Source: Bacteroidales bacterium (GTDB lineage: Bacteria > Bacteroidota > Bacteroidia > Bacteroidales > UBA932). From it: a stretch of 42,028 nt of DNA. Below the pieces are notes generated by a model. That model made no database searches, was not told where the DNA came from, and was given only the letters and a program-made list of their open reading frames with translations. The stretch covers positions 1 to 42,028 of the forward strand of contig JAQXOE010000061.1 of assembly GCA_029098505.1 (NCBI GenBank), in the 5' to 3' direction. The position numbers and the translations under genes are program-made. Shown here one piece after another: positions 16,354 through 25,495 of this stretch (position 1 is its first letter; the number at the start of each line of letters is the position of its first letter).

Positions 16354-17673
16354 TTAGAAAGCCATTTCTGCGCCTCGATAGAAATCCAGCAAACGGGTCT
16401 GGTAAAGGTATTGGTAACGGGCTTGGGCGAGGTCCGAAGCTGCTGATACATAACGCCCCTTAGATTCATTGTATTCCGTGATGGAGGCCTTGCCGTTCTC
16501 AAATTTGGCTGTCACCTGTTCGAAGGCATCCCTTGCACTCTGCTCAGCCTGTTCGCTGCTTCTGTATTTTTCTTCGGAAGCGAGGGCATTGTAATATGCC
16601 TGCTGGATCTCCTTGAAAAGATTCTTCTTGGTCAGGTCAAGCTGAAGAGCCTGGCTGTCGTAGCTCAATCTTGAACTGCGGATCTGGTTTCTGGTCTGAT
16701 AACGCGAAAAAACAGGTATGCTCAGATTCATTCCCAAATACTGGCTGAAATTGTTCTTCATCTGGCTCAAAAAAGGATTGGACTCGAAGCCTGAGGATGT
16801 GTAATAATTGGTTCCGAGACCGCCGTTGAGCGAGAGGGTCGGCAGATAAGCACCCTTGGCCTGCTCTATGCCCAGACGCGCGTTCTCCAATTTCAGCTCC
16901 TCCGCCTTAACTGAAGCCTTGATGCCCAGAGCCTCTTCGTATATCAGCTCAGGACTGGGCAGAAGCTGGGTCTGAAGCCTGTCAATTGCGGGACGCTGCA
17001 CATTAAAGCCCTCAGGGGAAGGGAGTTCGAGCAATTGTGTCAGTTCGAGCAAGGACAATGAGAGATTGTTCGAAGCCTGAACCTGGGAGAGGCGGCTCTG
17101 GGCCAAAGTGGCCTTTTGCGCTGAGAGTTCCACCTGCGAAGCTTTTCCATTCGCCAGAAGGGCCTCGATTCTGTTCACCTGCATTTCGTCAATCGACACC
17201 TGATTGGCCGCTACGTCCAATATCTCCATATTGTAGAGTATCTGCACATAGGCCTGGGCGACTGCCACCCTTATATCATCCTTCGCCTTTTCGAGCTCGG
17301 ATGTGGCCGTTTCGAGGTCCAGACGGCCTCTGGCAATCTCGTACTTGGTTCTGAATCCGTTGAATACGGTCATATCGGCACCTATACTGAAAGAAGTGCT
17401 GGTGGTATTGGTATTGGCGTAGGTATTGTCAGCGGTCAAACCTCGGCCGAATGAGAAGTTCTGTCCGGCTCCGGCACTGACACCCGGCAAGCGGCCGTTC
17501 ATACTGTTGTTCAGGGCGATTTCCTTCTGTTCGACGGAGATTTCGCTCTGTTTTATGCTGATATTGTTCTCGATGGCGTGTTCAATGCACTGCTGCAGGG
17601 TCCATTCGCGCTCCTGGGCTTTTGCAGCCAGGGAGAGCAGCAGCATTGCAGCGAATATTGTGTATCGTCTCAT
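16354..17673 (-). CDS. TolC family outer-membrane efflux protein
   Basis: The outer-membrane channel of a tripartite exporter. The 439-residue precursor has a signal peptide (MRRYTIFAAMLLLSLAAKAQ) followed by WTLQQCIEHAIENNISIKQS, the usual start of the OEP repeat. Long coiled-coil helices follow, in two homologous halves. The C-terminus (YQYLYQTRLLDFYRGAEM) is typical for Bacteroidota TolC homologues. The start is taken at ATG 17673; a TTG 12 bases upstream gives a longer but less likely form. It is the last gene of the five-gene ABC export operon, 45 bp after the adaptor gene. Confidence 0.93.
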   Translation of the reverse strand: MRRYTIFAAMLLLSLAAKAQEREWTLQQCIEHAIENNISIKQSEISVEQKEIALNNSMNGRLPGVSAGAGQNFSFGRGLTADNTYANTNTTSTSFSIGADMTVFNGFRTKYEIARGRLDLETATSELEKAKDDIRVAVAQAYVQILYNMEILDVAANQVSIDEMQVNRIEALLANGKASQVELSAQKATLAQSRLSQVQASNNLSLSLLELTQLLELPSPEGFNVQRPAIDRLQTQLLPSPELIYEEALGIKASVKAEELKLENARLGIEQAKGAYLPTLSLNGGLGTNYYTSSGFESNPFLSQMKNNFSQYLGMNLSIPVFSRYQTRNQIRSSRLSYDSQALQLDLTKKNLFKEIQQAYYNALASEEKYRSSEQAEQSARDAFEQVTAKFENGKASITEYNESKGRYVSAASDLAQARYQYLYQTRLLDFYRGAEMAF

Positions 17674-17718
17674 TGTCTGTCGCAATTGAAAATTAAACGC
17701 TAATCAGGAAGGAAAGGC

Positions 17719-18810
17719 TTATTCGGAAACAATCTTCGGGCCACGGACCACGTCACCGGAGCTGAGACCTTCCTTTATCTCAATGTTGACGCCGTCGCTG
17801 AGGCCGGTCTTGACCGCAACGCGCTTGTATGAACCGTCCTCCTGCTTGAGATGCACGAAAACATCCTCGCCCTCGAACTGCAATGCGCTTTCTGGCACTG
17901 AAAGGACCTGCCTCGCGGTATTCAGGACTATCTCGGCATTGGCGCTGTAGCCCGAGCGTATCATCCTGTCGGTATTGACATTGACAGCAGCCTTGATTTC
18001 GAACTGGTTGGCACCGTTGTTCTCGGTAGCCTTCGGGGAAATGTACTCAAGGGTCGCATCGAAGGAATAGTCCTGAAGGGCTCCGATGGTGATGACGACA
18101 GGAGTGCCTTCCCTGAGCGAGCCCACTTCGGTCTCGTCGATATTGCCATCAAAAATCAGGTCGCTCATATTGGCAACGGTCGCGATGGTGGTTCCGTCAT
18201 TCATTGTATTGGCCTGGATGACCGAATTGCCCTCCTTGACAGGGATATCGAGTATGAGGCCGGAAATGGTGGAGCGCACGAGGGTCGAGCTGGACTTGGC
18301 ATTCGAAGAAGAGACTCCGTCGCGAATGATTTCCAACGCATCCTGAGCTGCAGCCCTTTCCTCCTCTGCCTGGGTCAGAGCCTGAGACACCTGGTCGTAC
18401 TCTTCGGCACTGACCAGCTTTTTGTCGAAGAGGGCCTGCTCGCGCTCAAAGTTGACCTTGGCCTGCTTCAGATTGATTTCGGCAAGGCGCAGACGGCTCT
18501 GGGCTGAGCTGAGGGTGTTCATATCAGGAATGACCTTCAGCTTGGCGATTACTTCATTCTCCTGGACGGTCTCGCCGGCCTCTTTGTACAGTTCGGCAAT
18601 AATGCCGTTGATTTGCGGTTTCACCGCCACTTCATTGCGCGGGATGATTTTTCCTGTCACTACCGTCGTCTTGTCAATATCCATTACAGTAGCTGTAAGT
18701 TCCTGATACACTTCCTTTTCCGGTTTGGAATTCTTGTAAAGGAAAGCGAAAGTGCCGATGAAGACCAGCGCTATGAGCGCAAAAGCCAAAAACCTTAATG
18801 TCTTTTTCAT
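17719..18810 (-). CDS. Periplasmic adaptor (HlyD/MacA-type membrane fusion protein)
   Basis: A 363-residue adaptor that bridges the inner-membrane ABC permeases and the TolC channel. It has an N-terminal membrane anchor (LAFALIALVFIGTFAFLY), a lipoyl/barrel-sandwich half (VAVKPQINGIIAELYKEAGE) and a coiled-coil hairpin about residues 100-165 (RLRLAEINLKQAKVNFEREQ). The second lipoyl half and beta-barrel follow (VRSTISGLILDIPVKEGNSV), and then the membrane-proximal domain. The order fits MacA more than RND adaptors. The gene lies 28 bp after the second permease gene and 45 bp before tolC on the same strand. Confidence 0.93.
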   Translation of the reverse strand: MKKTLRFLAFALIALVFIGTFAFLYKNSKPEKEVYQELTATVMDIDKTTVVTGKIIPRNEVAVKPQINGIIAELYKEAGETVQENEVIAKLKVIPDMNTLSSAQSRLRLAEINLKQAKVNFEREQALFDKKLVSAEEYDQVSQALTQAEEERAAAQDALEIIRDGVSSSNAKSSSTLVRSTISGLILDIPVKEGNSVIQANTMNDGTTIATVANMSDLIFDGNIDETEVGSLREGTPVVITIGALQDYSFDATLEYISPKATENNGANQFEIKAAVNVNTDRMIRSGYSANAEIVLNTARQVLSVPESALQFEGEDVFVHLKQEDGSYKRVAVKTGLSDGVNIEIKEGLSSGDVVRGPKIVSE

Positions 18811-18838
18811 ATAGTCGTTTCTTTATTTTTTGTCAATT

Positions 18839-20080
18839 TTATTCATCCCTCATTGCATCCACAGGCTTTATTTCCATTGCCCTCATAGCCGGGGCAAGGC
18901 CGGAAAGCAGACCCATCACAGTGATTATAAGCAGAGACAGCATTGCCATCCTGAAACTGATCTGGAGGCTGACAGGCTCGGCGACCTGGGAGGCAATCAT
19001 TCCGGCTATGGCCAGGAAGAACACCGAGAACACTATGCTTATCATTCCCGAAACCAGGGTCAGAAGCATACTCTCCGAAAGAATCTGGGTCAATATATCC
19101 CGCGGAGTGGCTCCGATGGCCCTTCGTATACCTATTTCGGTAGTCCTCTCCCTCACCGTGACCATCATAATATTGCTTACGCCAATGGCGCCAGCCAACA
19201 GAGTGCCCAAACCAATGAGCCAAATCAGGAAGTTCACACCCTTGAAGATATTCTCCACAAGCATAAAGAGCTGCTGGGTGTTGATAATCATTAGCGCATC
19301 CTTGTCACTCTCGTCGAAATCGTGTGCGCGGGCCATGATATTTCGTATGCTGGCCTCAACATCGCTTATCCTCACACTGGCTTTGGCCGTCATACAGAGC
19401 AGGTCGATGACATCTCCCCTGTTGTAGAGCTGCTGGGCGAGGGTGAGAGGAATGGTGATGGTCCTGTCAGCCCGTCCGTTGATGCTCACATTGCCCTGAT
19501 TGAAGTCAACTCCCACTATCCTGTAGTACACGGGACCGACTTTGATGAACTGTCCGCAAGGGTCGCCTCCGTCCGGGAAGAGCTCACGGTAGATTTTCTT
19601 GCCAATGACGCAGACCTTACGCTTGTAGTCGATGTCCACCCTGTTGATGTAGCGACCGTATTTCAGTTTCGGAGTCTCGATTCTGCTGTACTCGGGAAGC
19701 ACACCCTTCACGCTGCCCTGGGCCGAGTATTCACCCTTGTAGGCCTTGGAGTCGTACACGCTCACCACCGGAGTCACGACATCCAGTTCAGGCATCATCA
19801 GCGCAAGCCTTTCCACATCCTTCATCTCCATCGACCAGTAACGGCCCTCCTTCATTCCCTTGTATGGGAGGCTGGTGTAGTTGGACACGGCAATGGCCGT
19901 ATTGGTAGCGAAACCGTCAAGCTGCTTGTACAGCAAGCCCCTGACTCCGTCCCCTACTCCCATCATAAAGAGAAGCATAAAGAGGCCCCAGAAAATACCA
20001 AAGCCCGTAAGGAAGCTCCTGACCTTGTTCCTGGTAATAGTCTCCAGAATCTCTGAATATGAATCTATATCGAATCTCAT
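18839..20080 (-). CDS. ABC transporter permease, MacB/FtsX type (second copy)
   Basis: A 413-residue permease with one N-terminal helix (RSFLTGFGIFWGLFMLLFMM), a periplasmic MacB_PCD domain (about residues 45-270) and three C-terminal helices in the FtsX domain. The signature IGVSNIMMVTVRERTTEIGI followed by RRAIGATPRDI is the coupling region facing the ATPase. MacB-type transporters work by mechanotransmission, expelling substrates from the periplasm through TolC and not across the inner membrane. It is paralogous to the neighbouring permease at 20105-21367; the two probably form a heterodimer with separate roles. Confidence 0.93.
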   Translation of the reverse strand: MRFDIDSYSEILETITRNKVRSFLTGFGIFWGLFMLLFMMGVGDGVRGLLYKQLDGFATNTAIAVSNYTSLPYKGMKEGRYWSMEMKDVERLALMMPELDVVTPVVSVYDSKAYKGEYSAQGSVKGVLPEYSRIETPKLKYGRYINRVDIDYKRKVCVIGKKIYRELFPDGGDPCGQFIKVGPVYYRIVGVDFNQGNVSINGRADRTITIPLTLAQQLYNRGDVIDLLCMTAKASVRISDVEASIRNIMARAHDFDESDKDALMIINTQQLFMLVENIFKGVNFLIWLIGLGTLLAGAIGVSNIMMVTVRERTTEIGIRRAIGATPRDILTQILSESMLLTLVSGMISIVFSVFFLAIAGMIASQVAEPVSLQISFRMAMLSLLIITVMGLLSGLAPAMRAMEIKPVDAMRDE

Positions 20081-20104
20081 CTTATCTCTGTATTTTGAAT
20101 GGCA

Positions 20105-21367
20105 TCAATCGGCTTTCAGCGCCTCTATCGGCCTTACTTTCGCAGCCTTGAGGGCCGGTACAAGACCGGCAAGAGTTCCGGCTACGATGAGCAGCAAGGT
20201 CGCTTCCAGGGCTACATCCAGACCTACGGTAGGGTCAACGAAGATAGCGAATTTCATTCCCAGCACCTCAGTCTCACTGTTACCCATCTTCCAATCGAGT
20301 ATGCGGCAGGCCAGCATACCCAGAACCATTCCCACATATCCGAAGAAGGCCGTAATGGCCACGCTTTCAGAGATTATGAGCTTGGTGACATCCCAAGGCC
20401 GCGCGCCTATGGCCTTGCGTATTCCGAATTCGCGCGTTCTCTCCTTCACCGTGATAAGCATAATGTTGGAGACGCCGACTATACCGCTGAGAAGGGTGAA
20501 GAAACCCACAACCCACAGGAAGAGAGTGATATAGCGCGTCGCCTTCTCCATCTGTCCGTTCTGGGACAGATTGTTGGAAATATAGATGGCTCCCTTGTCA
20601 GTAGGATCTGCCCTGTGACTTACGTTCAGGACAGACCTGACGCTGTTCTCGAACTCTTCGCTTTCCTCTTCCTCCAGACCGTGGAAGGAAAAGGTGATAT
20701 ATTCCACAAACTTGCCCTTGTTGAAAAGGCCCCTGATGGTCGAATATGGCGCATATGCCTCGAAAGACATTGACATACCATCTGACTGGTAAACTCCCAC
20801 AACGAGGAAGGAGGCAATGTCGCTCTTCACCCTCAGTCCTATCGCCTTCTCGAAATTTTCCTCAATCCCGAAAAGCCTCTCTGCCAGACCGGAAGGGATG
20901 ACAATGACCTTGCGGCTCTCCTTCAAGTCCGTCTCGTTGATGAAACGGCCGGCGCAGAGCTTAATCTTGTACATATCCTGTATGTCAATGTAGCAGCCGC
21001 AAAGACTGACGGAAGCGTGCTTCTTTCCGTAAGAGACGTTCAGGCTCTGATTTACTACAGGAGTAACACCGTCAATTACAGTGGAAAAAAGCTCGCTTTC
21101 AAGCAAATCCACATCCCTTTCCTCCAGGACTATTGCCCTTCCCGACTTGAGACCGTCATAAGGCTTGGACGTATAGGAACCCATTACATCCATAGTATTC
21201 AGGTTGATATCGCCCATACTCCTGCTCATCGAGTTCATCAGGCCGTTTCCGGAGCCCAACAGCACAATTAGCATAAAGATGCCCCAGGCCACCGCGAAGC
21301 CGGTCAGCGCAGTGCGGAGGCGGTTCCTTTTGACAGACCCTATGATTTCTATGAAAATATCCTTCAT
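20105..21367 (-). CDS. ABC transporter permease, MacB/FtsX type (first copy)
   Basis: A 420-residue permease with the same layout as its neighbour. It has an N-terminal helix (RTALTGFAVAWGIFMLIVLL), a periplasmic domain with the shared YTSKPYDGLKSGR stretch (compare YTSLPYKGMKEGR in the paralogue), and three C-terminal helices with IVGVSNIMLITVKERTREFG and RKAIGARPWDVTKLI. The shared periplasmic motifs show an old tandem duplication. It is separated from the ATPase gene by 3 bp and from the second permease by 24 bp, so the genes are co-transcribed. Confidence 0.93.
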   Translation of the reverse strand: MKDIFIEIIGSVKRNRLRTALTGFAVAWGIFMLIVLLGSGNGLMNSMSRSMGDINLNTMDVMGSYTSKPYDGLKSGRAIVLEERDVDLLESELFSTVIDGVTPVVNQSLNVSYGKKHASVSLCGCYIDIQDMYKIKLCAGRFINETDLKESRKVIVIPSGLAERLFGIEENFEKAIGLRVKSDIASFLVVGVYQSDGMSMSFEAYAPYSTIRGLFNKGKFVEYITFSFHGLEEEESEEFENSVRSVLNVSHRADPTDKGAIYISNNLSQNGQMEKATRYITLFLWVVGFFTLLSGIVGVSNIMLITVKERTREFGIRKAIGARPWDVTKLIISESVAITAFFGYVGMVLGMLACRILDWKMGNSETEVLGMKFAIFVDPTVGLDVALEATLLLIVAGTLAGLVPALKAAKVRPIEALKAD

Positions 21368-21370
21368 TTC

Positions 21371-22093
21371 CTACTTCATAATGGTTTTGGTTCCGAATGC
21401 AGAAGCATTGTGCATCTTGTTGAACTCGATCTGGCCTATGATTCCATCCTTTATGTGTATGATTTTATCGGTGCAATTGGCCACTCCGCTCTCGTGGGTG
21501 ACGACAATGATGGTCACACCCTCGCTGCGGTTCAGCGAGGTCAGGAGTTCCATTACTTCAACAGAAGTCTTTGAATCAAGGGCTCCCGTAGGCTCGTCGG
21601 CGAGTATCAGCTTGGGCTGGGTAATCAAGGCGCGCGCAATCGCCACCCTCTGCTTCTGTCCTCCTGACATCTCATTAGGGTAATGGTGGGCCCAGTCCTT
21701 GAGGCCCAGCTTGTCCAGATACTCCATAGCCAGTTCGTGGCGCTTCTTGCGCGGAATACCCTTGTAGAAGAGTGGGAGCTCCACGTTCTCGACCGCTGTC
21801 TTGAAGCCTATCAGATTGAAAGACTGGAAGATGAAGCCTATCTGCTTGTTCCTGTACTCGGCGGCCTGCTTTTCTGAGAGGTTCTTCATAAGCTTTCCGT
21901 CCAGCCAGTACTCGCCCGAATCATAGTCGTCCAGAATGCCGAGAATATTGAGCAACGTGGACTTCCCCGAACCGGAAGCGCCCATAATGGAGACGAACTC
22001 GCCCTTATCAATGACCAGGTCTATTCCCTTCAGTACGTGGAGGGGCTGGCCGTTGTTGTATGTCTTGTTTACATCTTTGAGTTCAAGAAGCAT
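21371..22093 (-). CDS. ABC transporter ATP-binding protein (MacB/LolD type)
   Basis: A 240-residue ATPase with intact motifs: Walker A GASGSGKSTLLN, Q-loop region FIFQSFNLIGF, signature MSGGQKQRVAIARAL, Walker B LILADEPTGALDS and the switch His in VTHE. A short C-terminal tail follows. It powers the two FtsX-type permeases next to it. It is the promoter-proximal gene of the operon, with a -7 box at 22119-22126. The substrate (antibiotic, peptide, lipid) cannot be read from the sequence. Confidence 0.95.
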   Translation of the reverse strand: MLLELKDVNKTYNNGQPLHVLKGIDLVIDKGEFVSIMGASGSGKSTLLNILGILDDYDSGEYWLDGKLMKNLSEKQAAEYRNKQIGFIFQSFNLIGFKTAVENVELPLFYKGIPRKKRHELAMEYLDKLGLKDWAHHYPNEMSGGQKQRVAIARALITQPKLILADEPTGALDSKTSVEVMELLTSLNRSEGVTIIVVTHESGVANCTDKIIHIKDGIIGQIEFNKMHNASAFGTKTIMK

Positions 22094-22118
22094 AGTGTAT
22101 TAGTTTATTAGTACGCCA

Positions 22119-22151
22119 CAAAGATATTACACATCTTTTGAATGTGCAACA
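22119..22151 (-). promoter_or_regulatory. Promoter of the export operon, with an inverted repeat in the spacer
   Basis: On the minus strand TGTTG (22147-22151) and TATCTTTG (22119-22126) are 20 bases apart, fitting the Bacteroidota promoter. The spacer contains CACAT/ATGTG (22130-22146, 7-base centre), a possible operator between the two promoter elements. Confidence 0.65.
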
Positions 22152-22179
22152 AAAAAATAAATATTTTTCCGGAAAGCGT

Positions 22180-22782
22180 TTATTGGTCCAGGACCATTTC
22201 GGCTGCGGCGCAGAGCTGCTCATACCATTCGGCACCAAAACGTCTTGTAAGTGGCTCTTTCAGAAACTGATACACCCTCACATTCTCACGACTGCCCTTC
22301 TCGAAAGCATCCTTGCAGATATCCCAATGATGCACGTTCAAGGCCAGGGTACCGTTGCTGAGCTTGGAGATACGTATAGGATAGAGCGAGCAGGAAATGG
22401 GCTTGCGGAAGGCACACTTGCCCTGCAGGAAACTCATTTCGATAGAGCAGAGGCAATTGCCCTCGGCATCGAAGGAACAGTATGCGCATTCTTCAGTGCC
22501 GGGCACGAGAGGGGTGACAATATCCCCTTCTATGTCAATCTCGAAGAAGCCCTTGTCCTCAGCCGCCTTCCTGCCCGCCTCGCTCATCAGATGCTTGTAT
22601 GATGGATAGTCGCGTTCACACAGTTCCGGTTCGTCCTCCTCCATCGGAGCGCCGCAGTCGCCGACTATGCAGCACTTGCCTTTGCAACGGGCATAATCAC
22701 AGCAGAAGAACTCTGCAAAAACATCTTCGGAAATGAGGCAGTCCCCAATCTGGACTATAGTACCGAAACCATTGTGTGCCAT
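22180..22782 (-). CDS. DUF3109 family cysteine-rich protein
   Basis: A 200-residue cytoplasmic protein with a dense set of cysteines: CCDYARCKGKCCIVGDCGAP near the N-terminus, ECAYCSFDAEGNCLC in the middle, and CSLYPIRI followed by DICKDAF later. The arrangement resembles the YkgJ/FliB-type zinc or iron-sulfur cysteine clusters. DUF3109 is common in Bacteroidota and has no established function. The start is ATG 22782 (MAHNGFGTIVQIGDCLIS), giving a 13-bp gap to the upstream M16-like gene. The longer frame would overlap it. Confidence 0.85.
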   Translation of the reverse strand: MAHNGFGTIVQIGDCLISEDVFAEFFCCDYARCKGKCCIVGDCGAPMEEDEPELCERDYPSYKHLMSEAGRKAAEDKGFFEIDIEGDIVTPLVPGTEECAYCSFDAEGNCLCSIEMSFLQGKCAFRKPISCSLYPIRISKLSNGTLALNVHHWDICKDAFEKGSRENVRVYQFLKEPLTRRFGAEWYEQLCAAAEMVLDQ

Positions 22783-22795
22783 ATATGATTGAATA

Positions 22796-25393
22796 TTAAT
22801 AATATACAAGTTCGACTTTAATACCTTCAGTGATGACAGAAAGGAGTTCCTGGACATCGGAAGCTTTTACAGCCTCAATTTTCGACTTATAGTCACTTAC
22901 CAAGTCCTTGCCGGCAGAATATCTCATCAAAGCGGCATTTATCAGTTCATCAGGCTTTGCAAGCTCAGACTTGAACTCGGAAATGAGGGCAAGTTTCGCT
23001 GCGGATATCAGCTCCTCCTTCGCAGGGGCTGAAGAAAGGTCCGAGAGGGCCAGACGGACTGCCGTCATTGCATAGAGGGAGTCATCCGGATCAAGGCCAG
23101 ACGGCAAACCCCTGCTCTCAGCCGGACGGCAGAAAATCTTGACACTCAGGCGTTCCGTAGGATACAGTTCGTAGGAATCCTGCACTTCCGCATACATTCC
23201 CAGTTCGTCAAGCGACTCTGTAACCCTTCTTCTGAGTTCTGTGACAGCCACTCTGAAAGCCATATATTTCTGTGCCGAGAAAGGCATTTCCACCGACATT
23301 GCCAGATAAAGTCCGGGATAACCGTCTCCCGTCCCCGACTCAGCGGCATCGAAGAGATAAGTGATGCCACCGCCGCCCCTCAATGGCTGAGGCTGAGGAC
23401 GGAGAGCATAGCTCTGAGCAGTACGGAAATGACCTATGTAATTCTGGAATTCACTCCTGAGGACATAAGGGTCAATGTCCCCAATGATTACAAAAACTCC
23501 ATCGTTGCAGTGCGAGAATCTATCATTGAAATACCTGTCGGCGCGTAGCTGCAAATCATCGGGAACAGGGTCTCCGCTGCGGTGCAATGAGAACTTGTTC
23601 CCCGGGCACATCAAACTGTCCAGCAAGGCATCCACTCCTTCCTGGCTTTTGCGCTCGAGAGAACTGGTCAAGCGGTCGCACTGCCTGTACCAGTCGAAGG
23701 CGTCCACATCAGTTGTTCTTTCATTGGCCAGGGCAATGAGGGACTTGAGCAACAGGCGGTAATTGTTCGAAGGGGCTGAGCCGGAGATGACGAAATTGCC
23801 CGGACCGACCTTGGCGCTCATTGTGATGCCGTTCGCGGCCAGCATATCGTTGAAATTCCTGCTGCTGATGCCCGCAACGTGATTAAGCTTCAGCATATCG
23901 CTCACATAGGCGGCTTCTCCGTATTTCAGATCCGGGAACTCTGAGAGGCCTCCGTTCAGCATAAAGGCATAGTGGAAGCGGCGGTCATTGCCCGTTTTCT
24001 TGAATATCACCTTCATACCGTTGGCGAAAGTCCAGGTCTCGCCTCCGGTGATGGCATCGGGAGCACTGCTCTTAAGCTTGGACTTGGATTTCTGAAGGTG
24101 GAGGCTCAGGGTATCGCTCCGGTTTACTGAATAGACCTCTTTACCTCCGCTGGCGCCTTCCTGCCAAGCCTCGTTGAAGATTGGAAGCAGGACATCGGAA
24201 GCGATTTCAAAATGCGGGAGCAGGGGACTGTAATGCGTGAAAATCAGGGTCTTCTGTCCTCCGAGGAAAGCTTTCTTGAACTCGTTGAAGAACTGGAGTT
24301 CAAGTTTCGGGTCCATTCTCCTGTCGAGGAAGAATGACTTGCGGGCAAGCGGCGAGGCAAGGTCGGAGCCGTAGAGATAAGAAGAAGTGCAGACACGCAC
24401 CCAATCTGCATTGGAATAGCTGTCAGGAGAAAGCGCATTGTTCAGGAGCTGCCTGTCCCTGGCGTTCCGGTATTCGGCGAGGCTTACGTCCTCATTGCCC
24501 AAAGTCGAGAAGACACGGGCAAGCAGGGCTACGGCCCTCTGGGCATCGTTTATTGACACAGTGATGCCGAAGGAGCATTCCTCCGGTCCAGGTCCGTCCG
24601 CACTGCCCTTGAAATCGAAGGATGCATCGGTATATGGAATTTCCGCACGCTTGAAGGACCTCTCGAGCCTGTTGACGCCCAAAACACCGAGCTGGCGGGC
24701 ATAATTTTCACTCACCAGAGGCTGTACGCTGCCCATAGCCTTGGCAGGCGTCCTGTCGGAATGGAAGATCACACCCACTCTGGCCTCGGTCGAGGAGTGA
24801 ATATTGCCCAAGGAATACTGGGTTTCCTTCGAAGCTGTCCACCCATCCCCCGAAAACGGCTGCGCTGCATTTCTTGGTGTGACCATCATAGAGAACACAT
24901 CCATTCTCTGCTTTACTGCCTCTATGTCAATGTCACCTGCCACGATGATGGCCTGGCTCTCGGGGCTGAGCTCGCAAAGGTCAAAGAGCATCAGGAGCAC
25001 CGTATCCCTCGGACCGACTTTGGAAACCGGTACATCACTGAATTTGAACACGGTAGCATCGCCTTCATTGCGCACATAGCCGTCTTTCTCGTAGCCGACG
25101 CCAAGTTTGGCAAGATATTGGTATGGCTTGGATTTCTGAAAATGCTGAAGATTCGTGAGAGCATTCCGGGAGGAAGCCTCACTAACCCGTCCCTTTTGAA
25201 CGAGAGCGAAATCTGCAAAGCCGCTGGAGGCAGTATTCTTTACCAGATAATATTGAATTCCGTTCGGGAGGGAGCTGGTGACCACTTCGGGAGCTTTCGG
25301 CAATGACGGAAGTTCCTGCCCTCTGAGGAAGAAGGTAGATACAGAGACCAGAAAGGCCAATGATAAAACTGCTATCCGTCCGAAATGTCTCAT
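22796..25393 (-). CDS. Secreted M16-like protein lacking the zinc-binding motif
   Basis: An 865-residue protein with a signal peptide (MRHFGRIAVLSLAFLVSVS). The mature part begins with PNGIQYYLVKN, the usual entry to an M16 domain. The region that should hold HxxEH reads ALTNLQHFQKSKPYQYLAKL, without the motif. A second, inactive-type M16 half starts near WTFANGMKVIFKKTGNDRRF and continues with YGEAAYVSDMLKL. The protein is therefore probably a non-catalytic partner or a decayed enzyme. It could bind peptides or pair with an active M16 protein elsewhere. The ATG at 25393 gives a better signal n-region than the one at 25402. The promoter is at 25420-25427, and DUF3109 follows in the same transcript. 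Confidence 0.78.
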   Translation of the reverse strand: MRHFGRIAVLSLAFLVSVSTFFLRGQELPSLPKAPEVVTSSLPNGIQYYLVKNTASSGFADFALVQKGRVSEASSRNALTNLQHFQKSKPYQYLAKLGVGYEKDGYVRNEGDATVFKFSDVPVSKVGPRDTVLLMLFDLCELSPESQAIIVAGDIDIEAVKQRMDVFSMMVTPRNAAQPFSGDGWTASKETQYSLGNIHSSTEARVGVIFHSDRTPAKAMGSVQPLVSENYARQLGVLGVNRLERSFKRAEIPYTDASFDFKGSADGPGPEECSFGITVSINDAQRAVALLARVFSTLGNEDVSLAEYRNARDRQLLNNALSPDSYSNADWVRVCTSSYLYGSDLASPLARKSFFLDRRMDPKLELQFFNEFKKAFLGGQKTLIFTHYSPLLPHFEIASDVLLPIFNEAWQEGASGGKEVYSVNRSDTLSLHLQKSKSKLKSSAPDAITGGETWTFANGMKVIFKKTGNDRRFHYAFMLNGGLSEFPDLKYGEAAYVSDMLKLNHVAGISSRNFNDMLAANGITMSAKVGPGNFVISGSAPSNNYRLLLKSLIALANERTTDVDAFDWYRQCDRLTSSLERKSQEGVDALLDSLMCPGNKFSLHRSGDPVPDDLQLRADRYFNDRFSHCNDGVFVIIGDIDPYVLRSEFQNYIGHFRTAQSYALRPQPQPLRGGGGITYLFDAAESGTGDGYPGLYLAMSVEMPFSAQKYMAFRVAVTELRRRVTESLDELGMYAEVQDSYELYPTERLSVKIFCRPAESRGLPSGLDPDDSLYAMTAVRLALSDLSSAPAKEELISAAKLALISEFKSELAKPDELINAALMRYSAGKDLVSDYKSKIEAVKASDVQELLSVITEGIKVELVYY

Positions 25394-25419
25394 ATTTGTC
25401 ATTTATCTTTGACCGAATA

Positions 25420-25449
25420 CAAAAGTAAAAAGAAAATTTACTACTTTTG
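25420..25449. promoter_or_regulatory. Back-to-back promoters of the M16-like and TPR genes
   Basis: CAAAAGTA (25420-25427) is a minus-strand TACTTTTG -7 box; TACTTTTG (25442-25449) is the plus-strand one. The two are exact mirror images 14 bases apart. No good TTTG at -33 was found for either, so the calls rest on the -7 boxes and on their distance to the starts at 25393 and 25496. Confidence 0.6.
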
Positions 25450-25495
25450 TACTTTGCCGGTACTGAAATACAACTTAAAAAAACTTATAAGCATT

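Noticed and set aside
19322..20056. Plus-strand frame opposite the second permease
   Set aside because: Antisense shadow; the permease frame has complete FtsX motifs.
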